Origin: Lachnospiraceae bacterium
GTDB lineage: Bacteria; Bacillota; Clostridia; Lachnospirales; Lachnospiraceae
NCBI GenBank assembly: GCA_022793065.1
Contig: JAAWCE010000027.1
Span: 1-64,000, forward strand
Direction of reading: 5' to 3'
DNA: 64,000 nucleotides
A program made the position numbers and the translations under genes. Below the pieces are notes generated by a model that saw nothing but the letters and a program-made list of their open reading frames with translations, did not search any database and had not been told where the DNA came from. Each line of letters opens with the position of its first letter. The first letter of the stretch is position 1. Shown here piece after piece: positions 19,126 to 29,691 of the stretch.

Positions 19126-19905
19126 ATGACACAGGGTAAAGTGGAAATCTGCGGAGTAAATACTTCCAAACTACCATTGCTGAAAACGGAGGAGAAGGAG
19201 GCGCTTTTCCAACAAATTGAGGCCGGGGACACAAAGGCACGAGAAGCTTATATAGAAGGGAATCTGCGTCTTGTGCTCAGTGTCATTAAACGGTTTTCTT
19301 CCAGCAATGAGAATGTGGACGACCTGTTTCAGATCGGATGCATCGGACTCATCAAGGCCATAGATAATTTCGACTCATCCCTGAATGTAAAATTTTCAAC
19401 CTATGCGGTCCCCATGATTATAGGAGAGATCAGGCGTTTTTTGCGGGACAACAGCACCATGCGCGTTTCCCGTTCTCTCAAGGACACCGCCTATAAGGCA
19501 ATTTATGCAAGAGAGTCCCTGACCAGGAAAAACCTGAAGGAACCCTCCATCGAAGAAATTGCCACTGAAATAGGTATTTCCAAAGAGGATATTGCCTATG
19601 CACTGGATGCAATTCAGAATCCAATGAGCTTATATGAGCCCATTTTTACCGATGGGGGCGATACCCTTTATGTTATGGACCAGATCAGCGATAAGAAAAA
19701 CAGAGAAGAAACCTGGGTGGAACAACTTTCTTTAAGCGAAGCAATGAAAAGGCTCAACGACAGGGAACATGAAATTATCTCCATGCGTTTTTTTGAGGGC
19801 AAGACACAAATGGAAGTTGCCGAAGCAATCGGTATTTCCCAGGCTCAGGTTTCCCGTTTGGAGAAAAACGCCCTTCGCGCTATGCGAAATTATCTCACCG
19901 CCTAA
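19126..19905 (+). CDS. sigG: RNA polymerase sporulation sigma factor SigG
   Basis: VEICGVNTSKLPLL N-terminus, regions 2-4 of SigF/SigG group. Confidence 0.95.
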   Translation: MTQGKVEICGVNTSKLPLLKTEEKEALFQQIEAGDTKAREAYIEGNLRLVLSVIKRFSSSNENVDDLFQIGCIGLIKAIDNFDSSLNVKFSTYAVPMIIGEIRRFLRDNSTMRVSRSLKDTAYKAIYARESLTRKNLKEPSIEEIATEIGISKEDIAYALDAIQNPMSLYEPIFTDGGDTLYVMDQISDKKNREETWVEQLSLSEAMKRLNDREHEIISMRFFEGKTQMEVAEAIGISQAQVSRLEKNALRAMRNYLTA

Positions 19906-19926
19906 AGGGATGTATGTAGAGGGCTG

Positions 19927-21258
19927 TCAGTCCTGATGCTTTTTAAGAAAGCGAAACAGATATACCAGATAGAGAACTCCAAGGGTCAACTGGCTGACAA
20001 GCAGTCCCCAGAGATATCCGGTGATTCCAAAATGAGGAATTGCCAGAAGGACAAAGCACAGACGCAGCAGCATACAGATTACATTCATGGTAAAAATATG
20101 TCCCGCCATACCCAGGCCCTGAAGGATACTGGACAATGTGGTGTCCAGGTAGAGGAAAGGACAGAGGAAACCCAGGGTGGTGATAAAATATCCGGCCAGG
20201 GGGCTGTGGAATAGAGAGGTTCCCATCCATCTGCCCAGTAAGACAAAAATGCCCATGCAGATAAATCCTAACAGACCACAGTATTTTACCGTTCGCAGCG
20301 CGGCCCTTTTTACGGATTTCATATCTCCCAAAGCATAGCTTTCTGAAATCATAGGAAGGAGAAGCACGGCCAAGGATCCGGTCAAAGCGTTTGGAAAGAA
20401 GATAAAAGGCATTGCCATACCAGTGAGTACACCGTATACGCTGAGAGCGGTTACTTTGTCATATCCATAAAGCCTGAGCCGTGAGGGAATGGAGATGGAT
20501 TCCACACTTTGCAGCAGGTTTAAAATGATGCGGTTGGCGGTTAAGGGCAGGGCCATAGCAAGCAATTTGCCGTACAGCATCCTGGCGGTTTCTGTGCCCG
20601 GCTGTAGCAGGGAGAACATTTGCTTCCTGGGGGATAAGGCAAGCACCGCCATAAGCATTGAGAAAAATTCCCCAATGGTAAGTCCTAAAATTGCTATGCC
20701 AATGGAAGGCGTCCGGCCCTGGGACAGACTGTGGATGGAAATTATGTATACGCTGCCCACTCTGACTATTTGTTCTAAAAGCTGGGAACCCGCAGGGATA
20801 CCGGCTTTTTTGATGCCATAGAAATAGCCGTTGAAACAAGCGTGGATAGCGCTTAAGGGAACGGAAAAGGACAAAATGCGCAGCATGGAAGCAGTGCGCG
20901 CTTCATGTAACAGTCGAATGGAAATGGGTTCCGCGAAAAAATACAGAACGGCGTTACACAATAAGGACAATGGCAGGGAAAGACTTAGTCCTAACAGAAC
21001 AGGGCGGAAGGACGGGCGTCTCTGGGTAGCGGTCTGTTCGGCTACCAGTTTGGAAATGGCAGTCTGGTAGCCGGCTGCAGTCAGCGAAAAGGATAGGGAG
21101 AGCACAGGACTCAGTAATTGGTAGATACCCATTTCTTCTTCTCCGAACAGACGGGAAAGATAGATTCTGTAGAAGAACCCAATGAGCCGGCTGATAAATC
21201 CGGTGGCGGTCAAAATGAAGGTACCTACAATCAGGGGATGACGTTGTCTTACTTTCAT
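19927..21258 (-). CDS. MATE/MOP-family flippase, SpoVB-like polysaccharide biosynthesis protein
   Basis: About 12-14 TMs; GTFILTATGFISRLIGFFYRIYLSRLFGEEEMGIYQL typical SpoVB/MurJ-like N-terminus. Confidence 0.88.
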   Translation of the reverse strand: MKVRQRHPLIVGTFILTATGFISRLIGFFYRIYLSRLFGEEEMGIYQLLSPVLSLSFSLTAAGYQTAISKLVAEQTATQRRPSFRPVLLGLSLSLPLSLLCNAVLYFFAEPISIRLLHEARTASMLRILSFSVPLSAIHACFNGYFYGIKKAGIPAGSQLLEQIVRVGSVYIISIHSLSQGRTPSIGIAILGLTIGEFFSMLMAVLALSPRKQMFSLLQPGTETARMLYGKLLAMALPLTANRIILNLLQSVESISIPSRLRLYGYDKVTALSVYGVLTGMAMPFIFFPNALTGSLAVLLLPMISESYALGDMKSVKRAALRTVKYCGLLGFICMGIFVLLGRWMGTSLFHSPLAGYFITTLGFLCPFLYLDTTLSSILQGLGMAGHIFTMNVICMLLRLCFVLLAIPHFGITGYLWGLLVSQLTLGVLYLVYLFRFLKKHQD

Positions 21259-21469
21259 AACTTTTATAACCTTTATTTCTCTGAGCCACAGCCGGCGCCG
21301 TGATAATATTTGTGGCGGGCTGTCGCTTTTTCATTATTATATTCCCCTGAGATGGTTGACAGAACAATAAGGAAATGATACACTCCTGTTAAAATTTGGG
21401 CAGACTTCCGATAAAATAAAATTTCAGCTTTAGAAGAAAGAGAGGAAGCTGCGGCAAAGGGGGATAAAA

Positions 21470-22630
21470 ATGATTTACTTAGATAATGCGGCCACTACAA
21501 AAACTTTGCCGGAGGTGGTGGAGGCCATGCTGCCGTTTTTTATGGAGAATTATGGGAATCCCAGCGCTTTATATGCTTCCGGCATTGCCGGTAAAAAGGC
21601 CGTCAATCAAGCCAGGAGAGATGTTGCAGAGGTGATAGGGGCAAAGCCGGAAGAGATCTATTTTACATCCGGAGGCACGGAGGCGGATAATTGGGCGCTG
21701 ACGGGGGTTGTGGAAAGTTATCGGCAAAAAGGCAGACATATCATTACCACGAAAATCGAGCACGCCGCCATTTTGCGTACCTGTGAGGCCCTTGAGAGGA
21801 AAGGGGTGGAGGTGACTTATCTGGATGTGGATGAGGAGGGCGTGATAGATTTGGGGCAGTTGGAAGCGGCTATTCGTCCGGACACCATATTGATCAGCAT
21901 AATGTTTGCCAACAATGAAATCGGTACGCTGGAGCCTGTGGCAAAAATTGGCAGACTTGCGAGAAAACGGGGCGTTTTGTTTCATACGGACGCGGTGCAG
22001 GCTTTTGGTCAGATACCCATTTGTGCGGAAGAGCTGGGGGTGGACCTTTTAAGTGCCAGCGCACATAAACTCAATGGGCCCAAAGGGGTTGGAATACTTT
22101 ATATTCGGACAGGGATAAAGCTGGGCGCTTCTTTCCATGGCGGAGGGCAGGAGCGGAATCGAAGGGCGGGAACGGAAAATGTGCCGGGGATTGTAGGGTT
22201 TGGCCGGGCAGCCCTGTGGGCTTTACATACGATGGAACAAAGGGCAGCAGCGGAGAAAAGACTTCGGGAATATTTGATTGAAAGAATAGAAGCGGAAATT
22301 CCTTGCTGCCGTCTTAACGGTCACAGAGAAAAAAGACTTCCGAATAATGTAAATTTTTCATTTATGCAGGTGGAAGGAGAGGCGCTGCTTGTGATGCTGG
22401 ATATGAAGGGAATCTGTGCTTCCGGTGGTTCTGCATGTACTTCCGGCACCGCCAATGCTTCTCATGTGCTGCGAGCCATAGGATTGAAGGAGGATGAGGC
22501 CAGAGGATCTCTTCGGCTTACGCCTTCCTGGGAAAATACGAAAGAGGAAATGGATGTTGTGGTGGACCATTTAAAACAAATAGTGGCAAAATTGCGTAGG
22601 CTGACCTCCGCGTTGCCGTCAACGGAGTGA
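21470..22630 (+). CDS. Cysteine desulfurase (NifS/IscS family)
   Basis: MIYLDNAATTK, PLP Lys in SASAHKLNGPKGVG, active Cys SGGSACTSGTANASHVL. Confidence 0.95.
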   Translation: MIYLDNAATTKTLPEVVEAMLPFFMENYGNPSALYASGIAGKKAVNQARRDVAEVIGAKPEEIYFTSGGTEADNWALTGVVESYRQKGRHIITTKIEHAAILRTCEALERKGVEVTYLDVDEEGVIDLGQLEAAIRPDTILISIMFANNEIGTLEPVAKIGRLARKRGVLFHTDAVQAFGQIPICAEELGVDLLSASAHKLNGPKGVGILYIRTGIKLGASFHGGGQERNRRAGTENVPGIVGFGRAALWALHTMEQRAAAEKRLREYLIERIEAEIPCCRLNGHREKRLPNNVNFSFMQVEGEALLVMLDMKGICASGGSACTSGTANASHVLRAIGLKEDEARGSLRLTPSWENTKEEMDVVVDHLKQIVAKLRRLTSALPSTE

Positions 22631-22736
22631 TCAGTAACAAGGATTTTGCAGAATCAGGAAAAAACTGTAAATAGGGATAGATTTCATGGGGAAAATAAGC
22701 TATAATGAAAAGAGACTCTTAAGATGCTGATGAGTA

Positions 22737-23846
22737 TTGGAGAAGCCAGTGATACGAAGAAGATATATAAGTACAAGAGCTTTAAAAGATGGTATGGTGA
22801 TTGACCAGGCGATTATGGACAAGACTGGCCGTATTTTGATTGCCCGAAAGACAACGCTGGATGATTTTCTGATTGACGCATTAAAGAAAATGGGCATATC
22901 CGCCGTGTATATTCGGGAGGGCGAGGAAGATCCGGAAGAGGCTATAGTTGAGACTTTGCCGGAAGTGCAGGAGAAAATAGAGAAGTTAAAGGTGGCGGAC
23001 CGTGCAAGAGTGGATTTATCCGAAAGCGTGAAAAAGCGCGTAACAGAGGGAATTAAATTTCTATACAGCCACACGGCGTCAGTGGATCTGACAAACAAGG
23101 CTGCAAGCGTGACGGGGAATTTAATGGATTCCATTATGGAAAATGATGCAGTGGCGCTGAATATAGACGCATTGAAGGTCAGCGATGAGTATACGTTTAA
23201 ACATAGTGTGGATGTGGCGGCCATATCCATGCTTATTGCAAAGAAAAGCGGTTTTTCGGAGGCGGAGATTGAAAAGATCGGTATGGCTGGGCTGCTGCAT
23301 GATGTGGGCAAGTCCAAGATACCAAACCAGGTTTTGAATAAGGCGGGGAAATTGACCGAAGAGGAATTTGGGATTATGAAAAAACATTCCTTTTATGGCT
23401 ATCAAATTTTGAAAGAGAAAAAAGATATCCCCCAGGATGTGTTGTTTGGAGTGCTGCAGCATCATGAAAAAATAAATGGAAAAGGCTATCCCATGGGGGT
23501 GTCGGCAGAACAAATTTCCGATTTTGCCAAGATTTTGTCTATTGCGGACATTTATGACGCCCTTGTGACGGAGCGGCCCTATAAAAAGGCGTTTTCTCAA
23601 CAGGATGCCATTGAGATGATTATGGCTAAGACGGACGAGCTTGATATTAATTATATGAGGGATTTTCTTGCGATTATCATTTTATATCCTGTGGACAGTG
23701 TGGTTACACTGAGCAATGGGGAGAAGGCGAAGGTAGTGGCAAATAATCCCCAGTATCCTTTACGGCCTAAAGTGGTGGGATTGAAAACGGGAATGACTTA
23801 TGATTTGTCCAACGATATCAAATGTGCAAGTCTGATTATTGAGTGA
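22737..23846 (+). CDS. HD-GYP domain protein (putative c-di-GMP phosphodiesterase)
   Basis: LLHDVGKSKIP, HHEKINGKGYP, IADIYDALVTERPYK; TTG start uncertain. Confidence 0.9.
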   Translation: MEKPVIRRRYISTRALKDGMVIDQAIMDKTGRILIARKTTLDDFLIDALKKMGISAVYIREGEEDPEEAIVETLPEVQEKIEKLKVADRARVDLSESVKKRVTEGIKFLYSHTASVDLTNKAASVTGNLMDSIMENDAVALNIDALKVSDEYTFKHSVDVAAISMLIAKKSGFSEAEIEKIGMAGLLHDVGKSKIPNQVLNKAGKLTEEEFGIMKKHSFYGYQILKEKKDIPQDVLFGVLQHHEKINGKGYPMGVSAEQISDFAKILSIADIYDALVTERPYKKAFSQQDAIEMIMAKTDELDINYMRDFLAIIILYPVDSVVTLSNGEKAKVVANNPQYPLRPKVVGLKTGMTYDLSNDIKCASLIIE

Positions 23847-23893
23847 TGTGCCGGTCTGACAGAGGAATCAGGGGATATGCAAAGGGTGTAACG

Positions 23894-24577
23894 ATGAAAT
23901 ATAAATTGTTGGTGGTGGAAGATGATGGAGTGATTGCGGAAGAGGTGAAACATCATCTGGAAAAGTGGGGGTATGAGGTAAGGTGCGTGCAGGATTTTCA
24001 AAATGTTATGGGAGAATTTGCCGCCTGGGGACCTCAGTTGGTGCTAATGGACATCGGCCTCCCTTTTTTTAATGGTTATTATTGGTGCGCGCAGATTCGG
24101 CAGGTTTCTCAGGTGCCGATTATTTTTGTGTCTTCTGCCGGTGATAATATGAATATTGTAATGGCCGTAAATATGGGTGGGGATGATTTTGTGACAAAGC
24201 CCTTTGAATTGGAGGTATTGGCTGCCAAAATCCAGGCAATGCTGCGCAGGACATATGCGTTTCGGGGACAAACGAATGTGATGGAATATGATGGTATGGT
24301 TTTGGATTTAACGGATGCTGTGCTTTATGTAAACGAGGAAAAACTGGATTTGACCAAAAATGAATTTCGTATTCTGCAGATTTTATTTGAGAATGCTGGA
24401 AAGACAGTGTCAAGAGAAGCCATTATGAAGCGATTGTGGGATAACGATTGTTTTGTAGACGACAATACCTTAACGGTAAATATGACAAGATTAAGGAAAA
24501 AACTGGAGGCCGTGGAGCGAGGACAGATGATTCACACGAAAAAGGGATTGGGATATTGCATCGGAGAAGTGGGATGA
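23894..24577 (+). CDS. OmpR-family response regulator (BceR-like)
   Basis: Receiver domain (VVEDD, LVLMDIGLP, TKPFE) plus winged helix; start at 23894. Confidence 0.93.
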   Translation: MKYKLLVVEDDGVIAEEVKHHLEKWGYEVRCVQDFQNVMGEFAAWGPQLVLMDIGLPFFNGYYWCAQIRQVSQVPIIFVSSAGDNMNIVMAVNMGGDDFVTKPFELEVLAAKIQAMLRRTYAFRGQTNVMEYDGMVLDLTDAVLYVNEEKLDLTKNEFRILQILFENAGKTVSREAIMKRLWDNDCFVDDNTLTVNMTRLRKKLEAVERGQMIHTKKGLGYCIGEVG

Positions 24578-25626
24578 GATTTTGGATTCGATATATAAAA
24601 CAGTACAGGGGAGTATTGTTCCTCTATATGGCGACGATTTTTTTATTTGTAAGTGTGGGTTCTCTCTACCATTTTGAAAATTTGGAAAATCTTTTCTATG
24701 CTTCGTACCTGACTTTGGTGATATGGGCAGGGGCGGGTTTTTGTTATGGTTTGAAATATGTGAAAAAGAGCAGGCAGCTTGAGGAATTGTATTTCAATCT
24801 GACATGCGCCAAAGATGTGTTGGCGGAAATAGAATGTTCCATTGGGGAAAAAGGAATAGAGGATGCAGGATCTTTTGCGGAAGCCCAATGGATGCTTCTT
24901 TTGCGCGTCAGGGAAGCATTGTATCAAAGTAATCTGAAATGGGAGGAAAAGTCTGCGGACTATAAAGATTATTATCTTATGTGGACCCATCAGATTAAAA
25001 CGCCCATTTCCGCACTGAAGTTAATTTTGGAGAGAAATGAATCTCTGGGCAGGGATAGTTTTCTGATGCGGGAAGAATTGTTTAAGATAGAACAGTATGT
25101 GGAGATGGTGCTGACCTTTCAACGTCTTGACAGTATGGCGTCGGATTTGGTATTGGAGGAATATGATTTGTACTCTCTGATGAAAAAGGCGGTAAAGAAG
25201 TATTCCGTGCTGTTTATCAATAAGGGATTGGGCCTGGATTTACAGGAAACTCCGGTAAAAATACTGACGGATGAAAAATGGTTTGTTTTTTGTTTGGAAC
25301 AGATTCTTTCCAACAGTATAAAGTACACCGGAGAGGGTGGAATTACTGTGTATGCGGAAGAGGATTGGGAGAGTGAGAAAGTGAGGCTGTATATCCGAGA
25401 TACGGGAATCGGTATTCATCCGGAAGACTTGCCAAGGATTTTTGAGAAAGGTTTTACCGGGTATAACGGAAGAATAGAGCATAAATCTACTGGCATTGGG
25501 TTATACCTTTGCCGGCAGATTTTTATCCATCTGGGGATTCGTATGAAAGTGGAAAGCAGGGAGGGAGAGGGTACTACGGTTATTTTGATTTGGAATCAAA
25601 AAGATTCGGTGTTACAAGCGGATTGA
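24574..25626 (+). CDS. Sensor histidine kinase (BceS-like, two TMs, intramembrane sensing type)
   Basis: 4-bp ATGA overlap with RR; WTHQIKTPISALKLILE H-box, DTGIGIHPEDLPRIFEKGFTG, STGIGLYLC. Confidence 0.93.
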   Translation: MRFWIRYIKQYRGVLFLYMATIFLFVSVGSLYHFENLENLFYASYLTLVIWAGAGFCYGLKYVKKSRQLEELYFNLTCAKDVLAEIECSIGEKGIEDAGSFAEAQWMLLLRVREALYQSNLKWEEKSADYKDYYLMWTHQIKTPISALKLILERNESLGRDSFLMREELFKIEQYVEMVLTFQRLDSMASDLVLEEYDLYSLMKKAVKKYSVLFINKGLGLDLQETPVKILTDEKWFVFCLEQILSNSIKYTGEGGITVYAEEDWESEKVRLYIRDTGIGIHPEDLPRIFEKGFTGYNGRIEHKSTGIGLYLCRQIFIHLGIRMKVESREGEGTTVILIWNQKDSVLQAD

Positions 25627-25718
25627 TGGGCTAACAAAGATTCAAGCATAACCCAATGCTGTCAGATTGGCGGCGAGGGAGACGAATGAAATAAGCCAAA
25701 TAAAAGGAGAAAGCACAT

Positions 25719-28700
25719 ATGCAGAAAAAATCGGAGAGTCCGAAGGAAGGTCCTGACAGACAGAACAAGGAAAACAAACCTGAATCTCAGGAAAAAGAAT
25801 TTATTGTTCTGAACCGTCAGGAAGATGAGGCAGAAGTATCAAAAAAACTTCAAAATAATGTGGAGGCCAATTGGAAACTTGCACAATATGAGTATTTTGA
25901 TTGGAAAGAAATCTATAAAAGTATGCGTGTGACCCAGGCAATTATGAAAAAGGGGGAAGCATTGTATCAAAACAATGTGATCAGTTTGGATGATGTAAAC
26001 TGTGGTTATATGGAAGGGCGCAGCGACGTGGTAGGGGAAGCTTACGGAAGCGTGGGTGAGGGAAGGACTGCTTTTCCGATGCGGCTGGTATTTGACAGAA
26101 CCTCTTCCCTTTACGCAGAATGTGCCTGTCCGGAGTGTAGAAGGCATTATTATTCCGGTTATTATCGAAGGGAGTATTGTGCATATTTGGCGGCTTTCTC
26201 TATGTTGCTGCGAGATTATTTCAAAGGGAAGAATATGGGCGATGCAACGGATCTGCGTACAATGCGGCTGCTCAGTGCATTTTCGGAACAGCGCGCCAAT
26301 CATGTGATTTCCGGCGCTGTGGGAAAAGAAGCAAGTCTTATGTTAGTTCCCCGAATTACGAAGAAAAAGGACGAATTGTCCGTTTCTTTTAAAGTGGGGG
26401 AGAAAAAACTTTATGTGGTAAAGGATTTATTTGAATTTTATGGGAATGTATTGGAATCCAAAATGGCGTTTTATGGAAGCGGCACAAGCTTTAATCATGG
26501 GATAAATCATTTTATGGAAGACTCCAAAAAGTGGATTGATTACATTGGCAGAATTGTAAAGGAAGAGCAGGCGTTTGAGAAAAGGCTGATAGAAGCAAGA
26601 AGTTATTCTAAGAAAGCTTTGTCCAAAAACGGTGAGTTGGCATTGTTTGGCTGGCGGCTGGATGAACTGTATCGTCTGGTGGACCAGCGTGGCATAGAGT
26701 ATGAAGACAGAGATTTGGAGAAGAGGGTAAAATATGTGCTGCATACGAAGGAGGAAAATCCGCATATTTCTCTTACCATACGTAAAAATATGCTCAGTGA
26801 CAGAAGGACGTTTCACGGCATAACAGTGGATTGCCGGATGCCGGCGTTGTTTTATGGCGTAGGGACGGCCTATTATATGAATGGGGAAAATTTTTGCAGG
26901 CTGGAAGAGGAATTTCAGCAGCGGATACGGACACTGGCTGCATTTTGCCCTGAGGGAGCCATAAAATTCCAGGTGGGGAGGAATAAACTGGCACAGTTTT
27001 ATTATTCGGTGCTGCCTCAGTTAGAGGGGGTAGTGGACATTATGGAAGAAAATGCGGATGAGATTGCCGCATATCTGCCGCCCCAGGCAGATATGGTTTT
27101 TTATCTGGATGCGGAAGGCAGGAATATGACTTGCCGGGTGGCGGCCAGATATGGAAGTGAAGAATTATCCCTGATTGATAATATAGATGAGGACCGCCCA
27201 ATAGAACTGTTCAGGGAACAGGAAAGAGAACGTGAAATATTGTTTCTGACGCGCCAGTGGTTTCCGTATGTAGATTTTGAAAAGAGAGAGCTGCATTGCG
27301 GGGGAGAGGAAGAATTAATGTACCAGGTGTTGGACAAAGGAATCGACATGCTTTTGTCCTTAGGAGAGGTGCGGTGTACCAGACAGTTTAGCGGTATGAA
27401 TGTGGGGCGCAGGATAAAAATGTCCGTGGGAATATCTGTGTCTAAGGATTTGTTGAATTTGAATATTGCCACACAGGACGTACCGCCGGAGGAATTGATA
27501 GACATTTTAAAAAGTTACCGAAAGAAGAAAAAATATCATCGTTTAAAAAATGGGGATTTTTTAAGTCTGGAAGAAGACGATTCGCTTCAGACTTTGGCGG
27601 AGATGATGGACGCGCTGCGCATGTCTCCGAAAGACGTGTTAAAGGGAAATGTCAAACTGCCCCTGTACCGCGCATTGTACCTGGACAATCTGCTGGAAAA
27701 AAATGAAGAAATCTACAGCAGCAGGGATAGTTATTTTCGTGAGATGGTAAAAGATTTCAAGACCTTGAAAGATGCGGATTATGAAGAGCCGGTTTCTCTT
27801 GCCAGAATTATGAGAGGTTATCAGAGAACAGGATATCGTTGGCTGAGGACATTGGAGGCATATCATCTGGGAGGGATTCTGGCGGACGATATGGGACTGG
27901 GCAAGACATTGCAGGTGCTTGCCGTACTGCTGTCTGCCAAATTGGAGGGAAAACAGGGCACTTCCCTTGTGGTGGCGCCGGCTTCCCTGGTATATAATTG
28001 GGGGGAGGAATTGAGACACTATGCGCCGGAGCTGACCTGGAATTTTATCACAGGAACCCAGGAAGAGAGACGGGATAAATTAGAACATTATAGAGAATTT
28101 GACGTGGTAATTACCTCTTATGACCTTTTGAAGCGAGATATTGCATGTTATGAGGATAAGGAATTTTATTACCAGATTATCGATGAGGCTCAGTATATTA
28201 AGAATCATACGACCGCTGCGGCAAAGGCAGTGAAGGTGATAAAGAGTCGTACAAGGTATGCGCTTACAGGGACGCCTATTGAGAACAGGCTCAGTGAACT
28301 TTGGAGTATTTTTGACTATTTGATTCCAGGATATCTGTACGGATATGATGTATTTCGGAATGAATTTGAAGCGCCCATTGTAAAGAATGAAGACCAGGGG
28401 GCATTGGAGCGTCTGCAGAAGATGACCGCGCCGTTTATTCTGCGAAGGATGAAGGAAAATGTGCTGAAAGATTTACCGGAGAAGCTGGAAGAAAACCGTT
28501 TTGTAAAATTTGAATCCGAGCAGCAAAAATTATATGACGCACAAGTGCTGTATATGAAGCAGAAAATTGTGACAGGAGATTTCCAGAGGAATAAAATAGA
28601 AATCCTTGCGGAGATGATGAAACTTCGACAGATTTGCTGTGACCCTGAACTATGCTTTGAGAATTACAAGGGAGAATCCGCAAAGTTGGAAGCCTGTGTG

Positions 28701-29186
28701 GACCTGGTTCAGAGTGCTGTGGAGGGCGGGCATAAGATATTGCTGTTTTCACAGTTTACTTCCATGTTGGATTTGATTGCAAAACGATTGGAGAAGGATG
28801 GCGTTAGCTTTTATATGATTACGGGAGCTACGCCAAAGGAAAAGCGTCTTCAATTGGTAAATGCCTTTAACAAAGATGAGACGAAGGTATTTTTGATTTC
28901 GTTGAAAGCCGGGGGCGTAGGGCTGAATTTGACAGGAGCAGATGTGGTCATTCACTATGACCCATGGTGGAATCTGGCAGTGCAGAATCAGGCTACGGAC
29001 CGCGCCCACCGCATCGGACAGACGAAAATGGTAGTGGTGTACAGGCTGATTGCCAAAGGCACCATTGAAGAGAAGATACAGGAACTTCAGGAGAGTAAAA
29101 GGGCGCTTTCGGAACAGATCATTCAGGGAGACGCCGGACAGTTGAGCGGTATGAGTAAGGAGGATTTTTTATCCTTGTTGGGATAA
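25719..29186 (+). CDS. SNF2-family DEAD/DEAH helicase with N-terminal SWIM-like zinc finger
   Basis: ADDMGLGKTLQ, DEAQYIKN, ALTGTPIENRLSELWSIFDYL, GGVGLNLTGADVVIHYDPWWN, QATDRAHRIGQ. Confidence 0.96.
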   Translation: MQKKSESPKEGPDRQNKENKPESQEKEFIVLNRQEDEAEVSKKLQNNVEANWKLAQYEYFDWKEIYKSMRVTQAIMKKGEALYQNNVISLDDVNCGYMEGRSDVVGEAYGSVGEGRTAFPMRLVFDRTSSLYAECACPECRRHYYSGYYRREYCAYLAAFSMLLRDYFKGKNMGDATDLRTMRLLSAFSEQRANHVISGAVGKEASLMLVPRITKKKDELSVSFKVGEKKLYVVKDLFEFYGNVLESKMAFYGSGTSFNHGINHFMEDSKKWIDYIGRIVKEEQAFEKRLIEARSYSKKALSKNGELALFGWRLDELYRLVDQRGIEYEDRDLEKRVKYVLHTKEENPHISLTIRKNMLSDRRTFHGITVDCRMPALFYGVGTAYYMNGENFCRLEEEFQQRIRTLAAFCPEGAIKFQVGRNKLAQFYYSVLPQLEGVVDIMEENADEIAAYLPPQADMVFYLDAEGRNMTCRVAARYGSEELSLIDNIDEDRPIELFREQEREREILFLTRQWFPYVDFEKRELHCGGEEELMYQVLDKGIDMLLSLGEVRCTRQFSGMNVGRRIKMSVGISVSKDLLNLNIATQDVPPEELIDILKSYRKKKKYHRLKNGDFLSLEEDDSLQTLAEMMDALRMSPKDVLKGNVKLPLYRALYLDNLLEKNEEIYSSRDSYFREMVKDFKTLKDADYEEPVSLARIMRGYQRTGYRWLRTLEAYHLGGILADDMGLGKTLQVLAVLLSAKLEGKQGTSLVVAPASLVYNWGEELRHYAPELTWNFITGTQEERRDKLEHYREFDVVITSYDLLKRDIACYEDKEFYYQIIDEAQYIKNHTTAAAKAVKVIKSRTRYALTGTPIENRLSELWSIFDYLIPGYLYGYDVFRNEFEAPIVKNEDQGALERLQKMTAPFILRRMKENVLKDLPEKLEENRFVKFESEQQKLYDAQVLYMKQKIVTGDFQRNKIEILAEMMKLRQICCDPELCFENYKGESAKLEACVDLVQSAVEGGHKILLFSQFTSMLDLIAKRLEKDGVSFYMITGATPKEKRLQLVNAFNKDETKVFLISLKAGGVGLNLTGADVVIHYDPWWNLAVQNQATDRAHRIGQTKMVVVYRLIAKGTIEEKIQELQESKRALSEQIIQGDAGQLSGMSKEDFLSLLG

Positions 29187-29380
29187 AAAATTATAATTTC
29201 AGGTATATTTTCCCAATCTTGTCCATATAATGGTATAAAAAGCCATATCTGCCCGGAGGTTCTTACAAAGCGTCCGTGAAATTAATATATATGGGAATGG
29301 ATGGCCGCAAGCTGGCCCACCGCTGACCTGGGGAAAGGGCGCCGGGAAATGGGATGTGGAAAGTATAAGGAGGATTTTTT

Positions 29381-29620
29381 ATGGCAAGAGGACAGCGCAA
29401 AACAATTGATGAAAAAATTATTGCAAAACAGGAACTGATAGAGGCGTTGACAACCCGTGTGGAGTCGGAGAAGCGTGAATTGGAAGAACTTTATCAGGAA
29501 AAGAGAAGAAAGGAATTGGAGGTGGTCAGTGAACTTATTGACGAATCGGGATTGGAACCCCATGAAGTGGCTGCGGTTTTACAACAGTATTTGGAAGAGC
29601 GTGAAGAAGCAGTTTCCTGA
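29381..29620 (+). CDS. Small coiled-coil hypothetical protein
   Basis: 79 aa, RBS aaggagg upstream; helical charged sequence. Confidence 0.75.
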   Translation: MARGQRKTIDEKIIAKQELIEALTTRVESEKRELEELYQEKRRKELEVVSELIDESGLEPHEVAAVLQQYLEEREEAVS

Positions 29621-29640
29621 TGGGGCACAGACTATGAATA

Positions 29641-29680
29641 AATCCGGGAGGGTGTGAGTACATCTCCCGGATTTTTTCGC
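29641..29680. terminator. Terminator between convergent genes
   Basis: aatccgggag...ctcccggatttttt. Confidence 0.85.
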
Positions 29681-29691
29681 TTAAAAATGAT

